A program made the translations under genes and the position numbers. Of a DNA stretch of 64,000 nucleotides, positions 34,728 to 45,016 are shown piece by piece. This DNA comes from Colletotrichum lupini (Eukaryota > Ascomycota > Sordariomycetes > Glomerellales > Glomerellaceae). The first letter of the stretch is position 1. Every line of letters begins with the position of its first letter. The notes beneath the pieces are model-generated. The model saw nothing but the letters and a program-made list of their open reading frames with translations, had not been told where the DNA came from and searched no databases. The stretch covers positions 3,286,001-3,350,000 of the forward strand of contig NC_064682.1 of assembly GCF_023278565.1 (NCBI RefSeq). Direction: 5' to 3'.

Positions 34728-36531
34728 TTAGAAGTTATTCTCCTTCTCCATAGCCGTCTTGACAGCCTCTCCTCGTACAGTAACCTCGGTAGTGTAGTCC
34801 TTAAACTTGCGAGCCGGGATCTTCTTCATAAACATCTCATCCAACTCCTCGTACGTTCTTCCCGCTGTCTCGGGCAAGTTATACCATAAGTGCACCAACG
34901 AAATGACAGCCAAGCCGCCAAAGATGAACGCCAACTTGGCGCCAAGGTTCAGCTGGTCAGGGTTGAACAGGTACGGCAGGACAAAGTTCCACATGGTCGT
35001 GAGCGCGTTCTGCAAAGCAAGACCGAGGGCGATGGTCTTGATGCGAAGTCTCGAAGTTGAGACCTCGGCGAGGATCGTGTACGCGGTCGCGCCGATCGTG
35101 ACGTTGTACCACCAGCAGTACATCATCAAAAGTGCGACAGTGCCCCTGTTGAAGGAGAGTGTTCCGGGAAGGGCTAGACCACCGGTGATGAGGAGGATCA
35201 CAGTCAAGAATGCGAGCCCGTACACGGTCAAAGGGCGGCGTCCAACCTTGTCAACCAAGTACCATGACATGACGTTTCCAATGAGAGAGCAGATTTGCTG
35301 GACGATTTGGAGCTTGAAGCTGTCGGCGGTGCTATAACCAGCCAGCTGCATGTAATACCTGGAAACTGTCAGTCAAAGTACAAAGGTTGGAGGCTGGGGG
35401 TAGTGATGGTAGACTAACGTGAAGTAAGAGGCAGCAAAGGTGATTCCCGACAGGGACTGGATGCAAAGAGGCGAGATGCTGATAATGGTACGTCTCAAGT
35501 TCGACTTGCGGAAACACTCAAGGTAGCTGGCGCCTGCGGTTTCCTTGCTAACCTGTTCCAGTGTCTGGTGAATGACAGCCAGCCTGACACGGCCTTCATC
35601 CCCAGAATGTCCTAGCTTGCTCAGACTCTTGAGTGCCTGTTCATCCTTCTCCTTCATAGCCAGGTACCAAGGACTCTCGGGCATGAAGGGCAAAAAGATG
35701 GCGGCGATGGCAGCAAAGCCATACTGGGCACAGAAGACAGCACGGTACGCCCAACGGCTGTTCATAGTACCGGTCTCGTTGACGATGACTGCAACGACCA
35801 GGGGTCCGAGTGTGTATGATAGGGCTGAGAGGCAGGTGAAGAGACCGCGGAGGGCGAGGGGAGTGATCTGATGAGGCTCAAATTAGTACCCAATCTGGTC
35901 ATGTTACGCGCCGGAATCTTGGCTTTGGAGTCTTACCTCTCCGATATATGTGACAGCCACGGTTGATAGAGCACCGATAGCAAAACCATTGATGAACTTG
36001 CCGCCGAAGAAGAGTTCATTTGTGGTTGCGACGAATTCGAGAGTGATACCGGTAATGGAGAATGCCAACGCGAGGCCAATGACCTTCTTTCGTCCAAAGA
36101 TGTCTGCTAGAGGACCGCTACCTAACGCACCCACAACGGCTCTGTATGAAGTAAACATGGTTAGCACATGTCTAGATCGTGTAGTATGGTAGAGAACACG
36201 GCGCCGGCATTACTTACGAAGCGATTGGTGCGCCATTGAAAGCGGACTGCCATTTCGTATCCAAGACATAGGAACCTTCAAACTCGTGACCAAAGTCCTT
36301 TCGGAATTCTGGAATACTTAAGATGCTGCCGCCTGCCTGATTCTCAAACGCCAGAACCAGGACGCACCATACGGCGTAGATGCACCAGAAGGACGCTTTC
36401 GGGTACTTCTTCAAAGACTCAAACTTCCCGAGCTCGTGCTCCTCTTGGTTCCCAAGGTTGGCAAGTTGGGCCTGACCTTCGCCGGGGTGCTCGAGGTGGT
36501 CGGCATTGTCCTTCTTCTCAGCGTCGACCAT
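34728..36531 (-). CDS. MFS sugar transporter (532 aa)
   Basis: Four exons on the minus strand: 36531-36218, 36141-35937, 35867-35419, 35358-34728, with introns of 60-76 bp. Joins give the family motifs intact: NGAPIAS|AVVGALGSGPLADIFGRKK, YIGE|ITPLALRGLF and SYFT|YYMQLAGYS. Signature sugar-porter motifs are the first-loop GRKK, PESPWYL before the central loop, VDKVGRRPLTVYG in the second half and LPETAGRTYEELDEMF after helix 12. An N-terminal polar tail of about 45 residues (rich in Glu and Lys) and a C-terminal cytosolic tail are normal for fungal hexose/disaccharide H+ symporters. It is expected in the plasma membrane, importing a sugar; the sequence does not tell which. It diverges from the Sde182-like gene at 38558. 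Confidence 0.93.
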
Positions 36532-36711
36532 CGTGACTGGCTTTCTTACGTGCGGTTAAAAGACGGACCTAAAACGAAATAACCCCAAAAGGAGAAAAGT
36601 CAAACGACTAAGGATCGATTCGGATTCAGGCTAAAAGAGGCTGAAGTCTAAGGTAACGCCAAGATGCAGGACAAGGCTAGAAATTGCAACCATCACGGGC
36701 TCTAGCGAGTC

Positions 36712-36717
36712 TTTATA
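36712..36717 (-). promoter_or_regulatory. TATA box candidate of the sugar transporter
   Basis: TATAAA on the minus strand about 180 bp upstream of the ATG at 36531. Confidence 0.4.
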
Positions 36718-38214
36718 AGGCAAAGCCGCAACAGACACAATGGGTTGAGACTAGACTTGTAAGTACGAATGGGCGCACGAACCCGAATGGTCCCACGCCG
36801 ACATCATGGAAACGACCACACCAGAAATCTGGAACTTCGGGGGAATGACACGACGGTGGATCCGGGGTGTTGCCAGCATCGTCTGGGGATACCTGCGGGG
36901 CCCCGACTCTATGTGGGAAGATGGAGACTGGTTGGAGACTGGCCGAGGCGAGTCAGGAGACCAAGACGCCGTCACGCCAATACCACCGTTTGTCCGGTGT
37001 AGTGCCTGGGGTTTCCCCATCTAGGAGTGCTTGCCGGCGACGAACCCCACGGGAGGAATAGTCTTCATGGTTTCTGAAAATCAGGGGAAGAAGCGGAGAT
37101 ACTCTTATCCAGGAGGCGGCATCAGTCGTTGTCTTGAAGTGCGAATAGACTCATTTGTTATACGTAGTCTTGTATGCCTATGGTGAACTAATCCGAAGCG
37201 GCCCAATCTCGGGAGGCTCGATGACTGTATGTGGAAAGACACAGCAGTACTGAAGCCGGCCGTAAACGCTATTGTTACTAGATTGAAAATGAAAACTGAA
37301 TTATCTGTATCGTATCAACACATGTCTTCGTAGAAGGGTGATGGCATCGCAGCAGTCTCAACAGTGAAATTCTCCGCCTGAGGAAAATTCTCTTGTCCCG
37401 TGCCTTTCTCCCGAGACAGAACCCCGGCTATTCCCGGCACGCGGCACCATTTAGCGGTGTTTTGGTGTGTCGAACGGTGGAGGCGCGTCGCTGGTGGTCG
37501 CCCGATTTTACCAAAGAAGTTTGGCACGCCGGCGAGCCGCTACTGTTCGTGACCCCGACACTTAGAACGCTCTTAGAACGTACGGGGGTTGCTGTCCGAC
37601 ATTGTCCGATGTTGGTCCGCGTTGACATGACGCGGTCTGGAATCTCTAGAGGAGAGGCAGACGGTGCTTGACACTTCCTAATTTGATATCTCGGTGGTTG
37701 CCTTGTTTCTATATGGACTTGTTTCTAAGTTAAGCATTGATCGAATCAAAATGATGCTGGGAGGTGATCAAAAGTTGATCAAGCATGGCTCGGAATCCTT
37801 CCCGAAGCCAATGGTTGATTTTATTTCATTCTCTTCGAGCGCGGCAACGCAACTTTTTCTCTCTCCGCCGACCTTCGGTCAAGGCTTTCATGATTAACAC
37901 TCAATGCGCCTTTACAGCTCTCGCCATGATACCATTTCCAAGACTTTCACGTTCTGGTCTCCAAACATCTGGCAATGACGCAACCCCAGACCGCGGACTT
38001 GGTAAATTACCTTGGAGAATGGAGATGCCGTCCCCACTCGACTCGTGTGGGCGCTTGACAGCCCCCAAACCGGCCAAGCTCAAGCCCCAGAAGCTGGTCG
38101 GATTGCGGGGTTACCACCCTGTTGAATAATGAGGAGAGCCGGAAAGAGGCCGAGACGGTATTCAGCTGTATGGAGTACCACGCGATGTTCGGGTCAGGTT
38201 TTCAGCGAAGTGCA

Positions 38215-38239
38215 AGTGTGTGTGTGTGTGTGTCTGTGT

Positions 38240-38308
<69 letters not shown>
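38215..38308. repeat. Compound microsatellite (GT)n then (GA)n
   Basis: Interrupted GT units from 38215 to 38247 run directly into about 30 uninterrupted GA units to 38308. It lies about 250 bp upstream of the ATG at 38558, so length changes could affect that promoter. Confidence 0.97.
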
Positions 38309-38311
<3 letters not shown>

Positions 38312-38557
38312 GTGAGAGAAAGGTGATTCTGTCGACATTCCCAATAAGGAAATCTTAAGCACCGAGGCCATCGTGAGAGCATCGCGCTGAACAGCTCGTC
38401 ATAAGGGAGTGGGCAGCTTTCTTTCAAAGTGATCGTGCCAAATTCAACTTCAAACCCCTGGACCCGAAACCCTTGCATTGCGAGCTTGCGTCTCATTCTT
38501 GTTCCCTTGCACTCATCACGTCACGACCACAAACCAGTAACCTGCGATATCACCGCC

Positions 38558-40136
38558 ATGGCGCAACTCAACAGACTGCAGACATTCCCAAACAAGCCGA
38601 GAGTGTTTGTCCTCACAGACATCTCAAACGAGCCCGACGACGCCGAGTCGCTCGTTCGTTACCTCCTCTACTCCAACCAATTCCAGACCGAGGGCCTCGT
38701 CGCCGTCTCATCAACATGGATGAAGAACAAAGTCTGCCCGCAAGACATTCACAAGATCCTCGACGCCTACGCCGGCGCCGTGGATAACCTCAACAAACAT
38801 ACGCATCCAGACTCCCCTTATCCCTCAGCCGACAGCCTACGGGCGTTGGTCAAATCCGGACCACCGGTACGTAATTGAAGGATGACGGTTGTCGCTTAAA
38901 GATCAAATATTCTAACATTCAATCCTACAGGTGTATGGATTCGCCGGTGTAGGTGCAGACAAGCCATTGACCGACGGCGCCCAGCTTCTCCTCGAGAGAA
39001 TTGAAGCCCCCTCACAAGATCCCCTTTGGGTCCTCGTCTGGGGCGGCACCAATGTCCTGGCCCAAGTCCTCCTCACCATTCGCGACAAATACTCCCCCGA
39101 AGACGCAGCCAAGTTGCGATCGAAGCTGAGAGTCTACACAATTTCCGACCAAGACGACACCTCAGCCTGGATCCGCACCCAGTTCCCCGACATTTTCTAC
39201 ATCTCCTCCATCCACGGTTGGAACCAATACGGACTTGCAGCGTGGACGGGTATCTCTGGAGACAAATACTACGGTTTCGACCAGGGCGGCCCAGACTTTT
39301 CCAAGGTCTCAAAGCAATGGATCAAGGAGAACATTCAGATCGGCCCGCTAGGCTCCGCGTACCCCGACTTCCTCTTCATCCCGGAGGGCGATACCCCGAC
39401 TTTCCTCTACCTTATCCAAAATGGCCTTGGCGATCGAGAGCATCCAGACTACGGCTCATGGGGAGGTCGTTACGCGCTCACTGACGCCAGCGACGCCGGA
39501 CAGCAGGGCAAGCATTACAGCGACATGTCCGACACGGTCGTCGGCGTCGACGGCAAGTCATACCGCTCCAACCAAGCCACCATCTGGAGATGGCGCGACA
39601 CGTTCCAAAACGATTTCGCAGCGCGCATGCAGTGGTCGCTAAACCCCGACGTCGCTTCAACAAACCACCACCCCATCGTCGTAGTCAACGGTTCCCAGAG
39701 CCTCGAGCCGCTGTACTTCGAGGCTGAAGCCGGTTCAACAATCGAGCTGGACGCCTCAGGGACGTACGATCCCGATGGAGATGCGTTGACGTTCAAGTGG
39801 TGGCAGTACCGCGAGCCGAGCGCTTCACAATGGCTGGTCCACTTTGAAGTCTCGGAACTTGGTATCGAGAAGCTGGATTCGGAGGGCAAGAAGATTAGGG
39901 TCACGGTGCCGGAGCCCGAGAAGTCTTGCATGGAGCTCATCAGTCGGCAGCCGGTGGCCAAGGGCCAGGTGCTGCATCTCATCTTGGAGGTTACGGATAG
40001 CGGAACGCCCGCGCTGACGAGCTACCGTCGCGTTTTGATTCAGGCGACGAATAAAGATTTGAGAGGAGGCAAGCCTTTGAAGGAAGGGGAAGAGCTGTTG
40101 GCTATCGGTGATGCCATGAAGGATTATACTGGATGA
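38558..40136 (+). CDS. Sde182-type nucleoside hydrolase-like protein (DUF1593 family), 504 aa
   Basis: Exons are 38558-38866 and 38931-40136; the 64-bp phase-0 intron joins KSGPP to VYGFAGVGADKPL. The N-terminal two-thirds match the nucleoside-hydrolase-like domain of the Sde182 family, starting with the Asp-rich metal site VLTDISNEPDDAESLVRY, then WVLVWGGTNVLAQ, YTISDQDDTSAWI and IPEGDTPTFLYLIQNGLG. The C-terminal ~150 residues form a beta-sandwich with the Ca-type turn TYDPDGDALTFKWW. The family takes its name from a marine bacterium's cellulose-binding annotation, and true substrates are poorly defined. The ATG at 38558 (GCCATGGCG) is chosen over an upstream in-frame ATG at 38429 because family members start near this point. 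No signal peptide is seen, so a cytosolic role is likely unless export is unconventional. Confidence 0.88.
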
Positions 40137-40970
40137 GAATGCATAACGCTAGTCCTTCAATGAAAGTCAGTCTCAATTAACCCTCAGATACCGGGCCGGT
40201 GAGAGAAACCACGCGAGCCTTCAATGAGATTACGCTGCTGCTCAAGTTCTTGACAGATCAGGTAATACCGCGCTTGTAGTGGTTTTTGTTGGTCACTCAG
40301 ACGGCACGGCAACCCCACGGCTGTTCATGGCGCGTAGAACTTGTCATCAACATCATGATTCGATGCGGCGTTGAGCTTGTCGATTCTGGATATTGAAGCG
40401 TGACAGCATGTCGCCTGAAACTGAAGAATAGGTAGACCAGGATGAGGGTATCTGATCTCATTCAATTCACGCCGGACTTACGTCTCAAGAGTCGGAAAGG
40501 TAGACTACTTTCATTCATTATCGAGTCCAGGTGACAATCGACAAAAGTTCTAGAAGGAGAGTGGATGATCATTGGTTTTCCCGTCTCATTGGCAGCTTGC
40601 TGAAGGATTGAGGCGAAGGAAGCCTTCTTACATGGGACGCATGTCGGAACCTGATTGGTGTCTTCGAGTTCTTGGGGAAGTTTTCTGGTTAGCGGAACTC
40701 TAGAGTAGCAGGATTGCAGAGTAGGGTGGTGATCAGAGATCCTGTCCATGTCTTTGGAGGTGGTGGCTTGGCTAGTGCTGACGGAAAATTCGACGCGCCG
40801 TCATCTCATCCGTCTCAAATCTTATCATCAGCGACCTGCTTCACAAAGACCCCATCTCCTTCTCTCACCGTCGAAAGTATTGAAGTATATCGCGCTCTCA
40901 CGGGCGTTCATCCCATCTAAACAGTCTTGAGGGTCATCGTCTGGTCGGCTGCATCGGCTCCACGAACAAA
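40137..40970. other. Intergenic spacer
   Basis: 830 bp: 3' flank of the Sde182-like gene and promoter of the monooxygenase. No other feature is supported. Confidence 0.5.
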
Positions 40971-42807
40971 ATGGATAAAGACAATGCAACAACTGTAGCT
41001 GTGATCGGGGCAGGTACGTGGCGTGTAGACAATGGGACATGAGCCTGCTTATCTATCTTACTGATGCGATAATCAAGGGTCCACCGGCCTGTCGATGCTC
41101 AAGACTCTCCGGGAAGACGGATTCGATGCTACGTTGTTTGAAAGGCGAAGTCGAGTTGGCGGTCTTTGGTCCTATACCGACGACAAGAGCATGACCACTG
41201 CGCTACCCTGTGAGATCTCTCAAACGATCCTCAACGTTTCCGTTGCTGGATATCCTAATCGTTCTAGCTACAAATGCCATCATCAGCAAATACACCTGCG
41301 GGTTCACGGATTTCCCGATGCCAGATAGTAAGTGCATGAGTGTCTTTTTCGAGACATGTCATACTTCCGGTGGCTGACATCCTAAAAGAGTATGGGCCAT
41401 TCTTGAGCCAAGGCGATTTCGAAGAGTACATGGAATCTTATGCCGAGAACTTTGGCCTGTACAAACACATTGTTTTCAACAGCACTGTGAAGCAGGTCGT
41501 TCGAAATGGCGATGGCACCAAATGGAAAGTCGAGATGGTCAGATCAGGCAGCCAGGAGGTGAAAGAGTTTGACAAGGTCGTCCTCTGCCATGGCTATCAG
41601 ACGCAACCCAGGATGCCAATCTTTGAAGGTCAAGAGCTGTACCAAGGTCAACTCATTCATTCACAACAGTTTCGAAAGTATGTATCAGCATTCCGTCTCC
41701 TGTTCGCTCACTGCTCACCAATGCAACACCAGCCCGGAAAACTACAAGGGCCAAAAGGTTGTCCTCGTCGGTCTCAGCGCCACGATGAGCGACCTTCTCA
41801 CCATCTTGGTCGACCAAGCCAGAGAGACCTTCGTGTCGCACCGGAACGGCGCAATGATCATAGGTCGCTGGCGCAACGGCCTCCCCACCGACCTTCTCAT
41901 CAACCGCGCTCGACGACAGATGTCCTACTTTCTGCAGAGAAACTTCCCCAACCAGGTCAACAAGCTCGTCAAGCTCGCCACGGGTCTCTTGATGCGACAG
42001 CACGGCAAGATCGACCCCGCATGGCGGCTCCTCGAAAACGTCGCCCCGCTAAGCCTGCATCTCGCCGGATGCATGGACACGACCTTGGAGCTTCTGCGCG
42101 AGGGAAAGGTGTCGTCCCTATACGGCATCAAGAGGTTCCTCGGCGGCAGGAAGATTGAGTTCACGGATGGGACCGTTCTAGACGACGTCGACTCTGTTGT
42201 TTGCTGTACCGGCTACACTGCAGATTTCAGTCTCGTTCCCTTCGTGGAGACGAGCAAGCCCAAGGCGGACGCGGCCGGCCATCCGTACGGAGGCGAGTCC
42301 ATCGCCAGGCTCTATATGAACCTCTTCCCGCCGGCGCATGCAGATAGCATAGCGATCCTGGCGTACTCGACGTATGGCAAGAATAACGGTTTCTCGTTTT
42401 CAGACGTTACCTCCATGGCCATCAGCAACATCTGGCGCGGCGTCAGCGCAGACATGATCCCCTCCAGACCGAAGATGGAGCGCGCCATTGATCGCCATCA
42501 AGAGTGGGTTGCCGGTCGTTGGCACCAGGAGAATAGATCTGAGCCTGGTGCTGTTAAACAGTGGGAGTTTCAGGGGTTCTTACATCAAGCTGCTGGCACT
42601 GGCATGGAGAACCTGGGCTGGGGATGGCGCGGTTGGGTGACGTGGTTCAAGGACCCTTATATGGTGTACCTTATCAACCATGGCGTCGAGACGGCGCATG
42701 CGTTTAGGTACTTTGAGACGGGGAAGAGGAAGACTTGGGACGGGGCCAGGGAGGCGATCATCCACATGAACAAGCTGGTGAAGCAGCTCAAGTCTGCTAA
42801 GAGGTGA
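40971..42807 (+). CDS. Flavin-containing monooxygenase-like protein (532 aa)
   Basis: Five exons: 40971-41013, 41078-41209, 41268-41327, 41389-41677, 41733-42807; introns are 55-64 bp. Small exons are needed to restore the FAD and substrate segments: VAVIGAG|STGLSML (GxGxxG at residues 13-18), ALPS|TNAIISKYTCGFTDFPMPD, then KYGPFLSQGDFEEYMESYA. A GxxxxG-like segment IFEGQELYQGQLIHSQQF resembles the FMO identifying motif, and the NADPH-binding strand VVLVGLSATMSD is at about 184-195. The length is normal. Such enzymes use FAD and NADPH to oxygenate nucleophilic N, S or, in Baeyer-Villiger type relatives, carbonyl substrates. It lacks a classical second GxGxSG Gly (GLSATMS), so the cofactor preference is less certain. 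It is adjacent, in the same direction, to the aldo-keto reductase. Confidence 0.9.
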
Positions 42808-42971
42808 AGCTGCAGATCGTGAGCAGGGGAATCTATGCGGCCATTGAGTTTGTTTTCTTCTCTTCTTACTTACATTTGTCATAAGGTAGCCACGTACGAG
42901 TCTCTCCATTGTTGTGTACCTATTGACTGTGTCTTCACTTATGTATCCACGGCCGAGTGGTGACACCCGGT

Positions 42972-42996
42972 CCGGAGTTAGCCCCGCAAACTCCGG
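42972..42996. promoter_or_regulatory. Perfect inverted repeat with CGG half-sites
   Basis: CCGGAGTT and AACTCCGG (8 bp each) flank a 9-base spacer (AGCCCCGCA). The arrangement resembles binding sites of Zn2Cys6 dimers, which contact inverted CGG triplets. It may instead be an RNA hairpin in the monooxygenase 3' end. Confidence 0.45.
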
Positions 42997-43364
42997 CCTG
43001 CCCCTCCGTAAACCCCAACGCGGGCCATGCCGATCGTGCCGGTCCCTCCTCAAAGCCGACCGGATGCTTTAGCCAAGATGACCACGGGCTTGAGCCAGAT
43101 GCTGTATCACCGGTGTAACCTGTCGTTATGACCGGCAAAGATTGGTTACAGGCGGGTTTGGTGTGCATTTATTGACGCAGGGAACGCGCCGCACGACCAT
43201 CCAATACGTCACAGACGCAACAGATCCCCGCATCAAAATGTCGGATCGAGAAGTCGTCTGTTACCGGCATGGAGCCATCGGTATGAGCTCTGCTAAATTC
43301 CGGTCATATTTCCGGCCTGATATGTCAGCCGTCCTCGACTGCCGATGCCCCTCATATGGCAAAG

Positions 43365-43370
43365 TATAAA
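43365..43370 (+). promoter_or_regulatory. TATA box candidate of the aldo-keto reductase
   Basis: TATAAA 145 bp before the ATG at 43515, in an otherwise C/T-containing leader. Confidence 0.5.
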
Positions 43371-43514
43371 GCTACGACTTACACGGCGTCTGTTGTGTTG
43401 GTCTTTTAGTTGCAGGACTTTTAATCAATATCACCAGCCTCTCACAAGGACTTGTCGGCAGCTCATTGTTACACCTAAATAACACCGCTTAAATCCTGCC
43501 CAAACACAACCACA

Positions 43515-44663
43515 ATGTCTAACTTCATGGCAGAAGCGCCCGAGCCTCCCACCGAGCTGGGCAGGCTCCGTGTCCTCTCGCCCAATGCAGGTATTCGGGT
43601 GTCTCCCTTGGCTCTCGGCGCCATGTCCATCGGTGAAGCCTGGGCAGAGGCAATGGGCGCCATGAACAAGGAGCAGTCCTACAAGCTCCTCGACGCCTTC
43701 GTCGAGTCCGGTGGCAACTTCATCGACACGGCAAACGGCTACCAGGACGAGCAGTCAGAAAAGTGGATTGGCGACTGGATGAAGGAGAGGGGCAACAGAG
43801 AGCAGATTGTGCTGGCCACAAAGTACACCTCGGATTACCAGAGCCACGCCCTGGGTAAGGGTCACACGGCCAACTTCACGGGCAACCACCGCCGCAGTCT
43901 CCACGTCAGCATCCGGGACTCGCTCAAGAAGTTGGGCACGGATTACATCGATATCCTGTACCTGCACTGGTGGGACTACACGACGTCCATCAAGGAGATC
44001 ATGGACTCGCTTCACATCCTAGTAGAGCAGGGCAAGGTCCTCTACCTCGGCATCTCAGACACGCCCGCCTGGGTCGTCAGCGCCGCCAACACGTACGCAG
44101 TCGACCACGGCAAGACGCCCTTTAGCGTGTACCAGGGCCGGTGGAGCGTGATGCACCGCGATTTTGAGCGCGACATCCTCCCCATGGCCCACACCTTCGG
44201 CATGGCCCTGTGCCCGTGGGACGTGTTGGGTTCCGGTAAGTTCCAATCGAAGAAGGCGCTGGAGGAGCGCAAGAAGGCCGGCGAGGGTCTGCGGTCCTTT
44301 GTCAGCACCGGCGAGCAGACGGAGATGGAGGTCAAGATGAGCGAGGCTTTGGAAAAGGTGGCGGGCGAGCACGGCACGGAGAGCGTGACGGCTATTGCCC
44401 TTGCCTACGTCCGCAGCAAGGCGCCGAATGTGATTCCCATCGTGGGCGGGCGCAAGGTCGAGCACTTGAAGGCCAATATTGATGCTCTCAAGATCAAGCT
44501 CACAGATGAGCAGATTGCGTTCTTGGAAAGCGTCAAGCCTTTCGATGTCGGCTTCCCTGGTAACTTCTTGGGCCCAGATCCTAACATTACTGGAAAGTCC
44601 TTCAGGCTGGCGCGCGCATCACAAATGTCGTTCCCCAATGCAGGCAGGCAGACGAGTATCTAA
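43515..44663 (+). CDS. Aldo-keto reductase, aryl-alcohol dehydrogenase/norsolorinic acid reductase-like (382 aa)
   Basis: Intronless. The catalytic tetrad is complete: Asp71 and Tyr76 in FIDTANGYQ, Lys103 in LATKYTSDY, His151 in LYLHWWDY. The NADP-binding end reads [20 protein letters not shown]. The extended N-terminus and the C-terminal [13 protein letters not shown] are typical of the AKR9-type fungal enzymes that include aryl-alcohol dehydrogenases and norsolorinic acid reductase; sequence alone does not decide between aldehyde detoxification and biosynthesis. It would act in the cytosol, reducing an aromatic aldehyde or ketone with NADPH. It follows the monooxygenase in the same direction and converges on the MFS gene at 45017; the group might handle one compound, but this is positional inference. 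Confidence 0.94.
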   Translation: MSNFMAEAPEPPTELGRLRVLSPNAGIRVSPLALGAMSIGEAWAEAMGAMNKEQSYKLLDAFVESGGNFIDTANGYQDEQSEKWIGDWMKERGNREQIVLATKYTSDYQSHALGKGHTANFTGNHRRSLHVSIRDSLKKLGTDYIDILYLHWWDYTTSIKEIMDSLHILVEQGKVLYLGISDTPAWVVSAANTYAVDHGKTPFSVYQGRWSVMHRDFERDILPMAHTFGMALCPWDVLGSGKFQSKKALEERKKAGEGLRSFVSTGEQTEMEVKMSEALEKVAGEHGTESVTAIALAYVRSKAPNVIPIVGGRKVEHLKANIDALKIKLTDEQIAFLESVKPFDVGFPGNFLGPDPNITGKSFRLARASQMSFPNAGRQTSI

Positions 44664-45016
44664 GCTAGATAGCTAGAAGCTAGATCAAAAGTATACTGGA
44701 GGCCTTGTCTCATCAAACCAGATGACGAGAATCATTAAGTCATATGAGTGCACCAATACGGTAACCCAATAGCTCTCCTCCTGGCTGGGGCCTTAGGAAT
44801 GTGTCCGCCGAACGTCGGACGGAACTCGGCAGCTTCGACATCATACTTGAAATGATCGTTTCACAGAAGTTCATCTTGTCTAGCATTGCTCATCTCTAGT
44901 CGCCAAAGATTCACATGCACAGGCTATTTTTGCTCAAAATTATGCTTCAATTGGTGACTACCGCTGAGAGCTGCCTCAAACGAGGTATATATAAAGGGGA
45001 GGCCTCCTCAAACCAC
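44664..45016. other. Short convergent spacer
   Basis: The aldo-keto reductase and the MFS gene end toward each other. A TATATATA element is near the MFS stop. Confidence 0.6.
44986..44993 (-). terminator. TATATA element just 3' of the MFS stop codon, probable polyadenylation efficiency element
   Basis: TATATATA lies about 25 bases beyond the stop of the minus-strand MFS gene. This is the position of AU-rich efficiency elements in yeasts and fungi; as a TATA box on the plus strand it would drive only antisense RNA. Confidence 0.35.

Larger units (their letters stand above)
36532..38557. other. Divergent intergenic region with a compound microsatellite
   Basis: 2 kb between the minus-strand sugar transporter and the plus-strand Sde182-like gene. 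It holds both promoters and the (GT)n(GA)n tract at 38215-38308. Small frames on both strands at 36750-37060 are complementary shadows of each other and are not called. Confidence 0.5.
42808..43514. other. Intergenic region upstream of the aldo-keto reductase, rich in CCGG sites
   Basis: 700 bp with an unusual density of CCGG/CGG triplets between 42965 and 43325, including an 8-bp perfect inverted repeat. It is the promoter of the 43515 gene plus the 3' flank of the monooxygenase. Confidence 0.55.

Noticed and set aside
36751..37061. Overlapping frames on both strands between the sugar transporter and the Sde182-like gene
   Set aside because: They occupy the same G/C-richer stretch in several frames, with no motif or start context favouring one.
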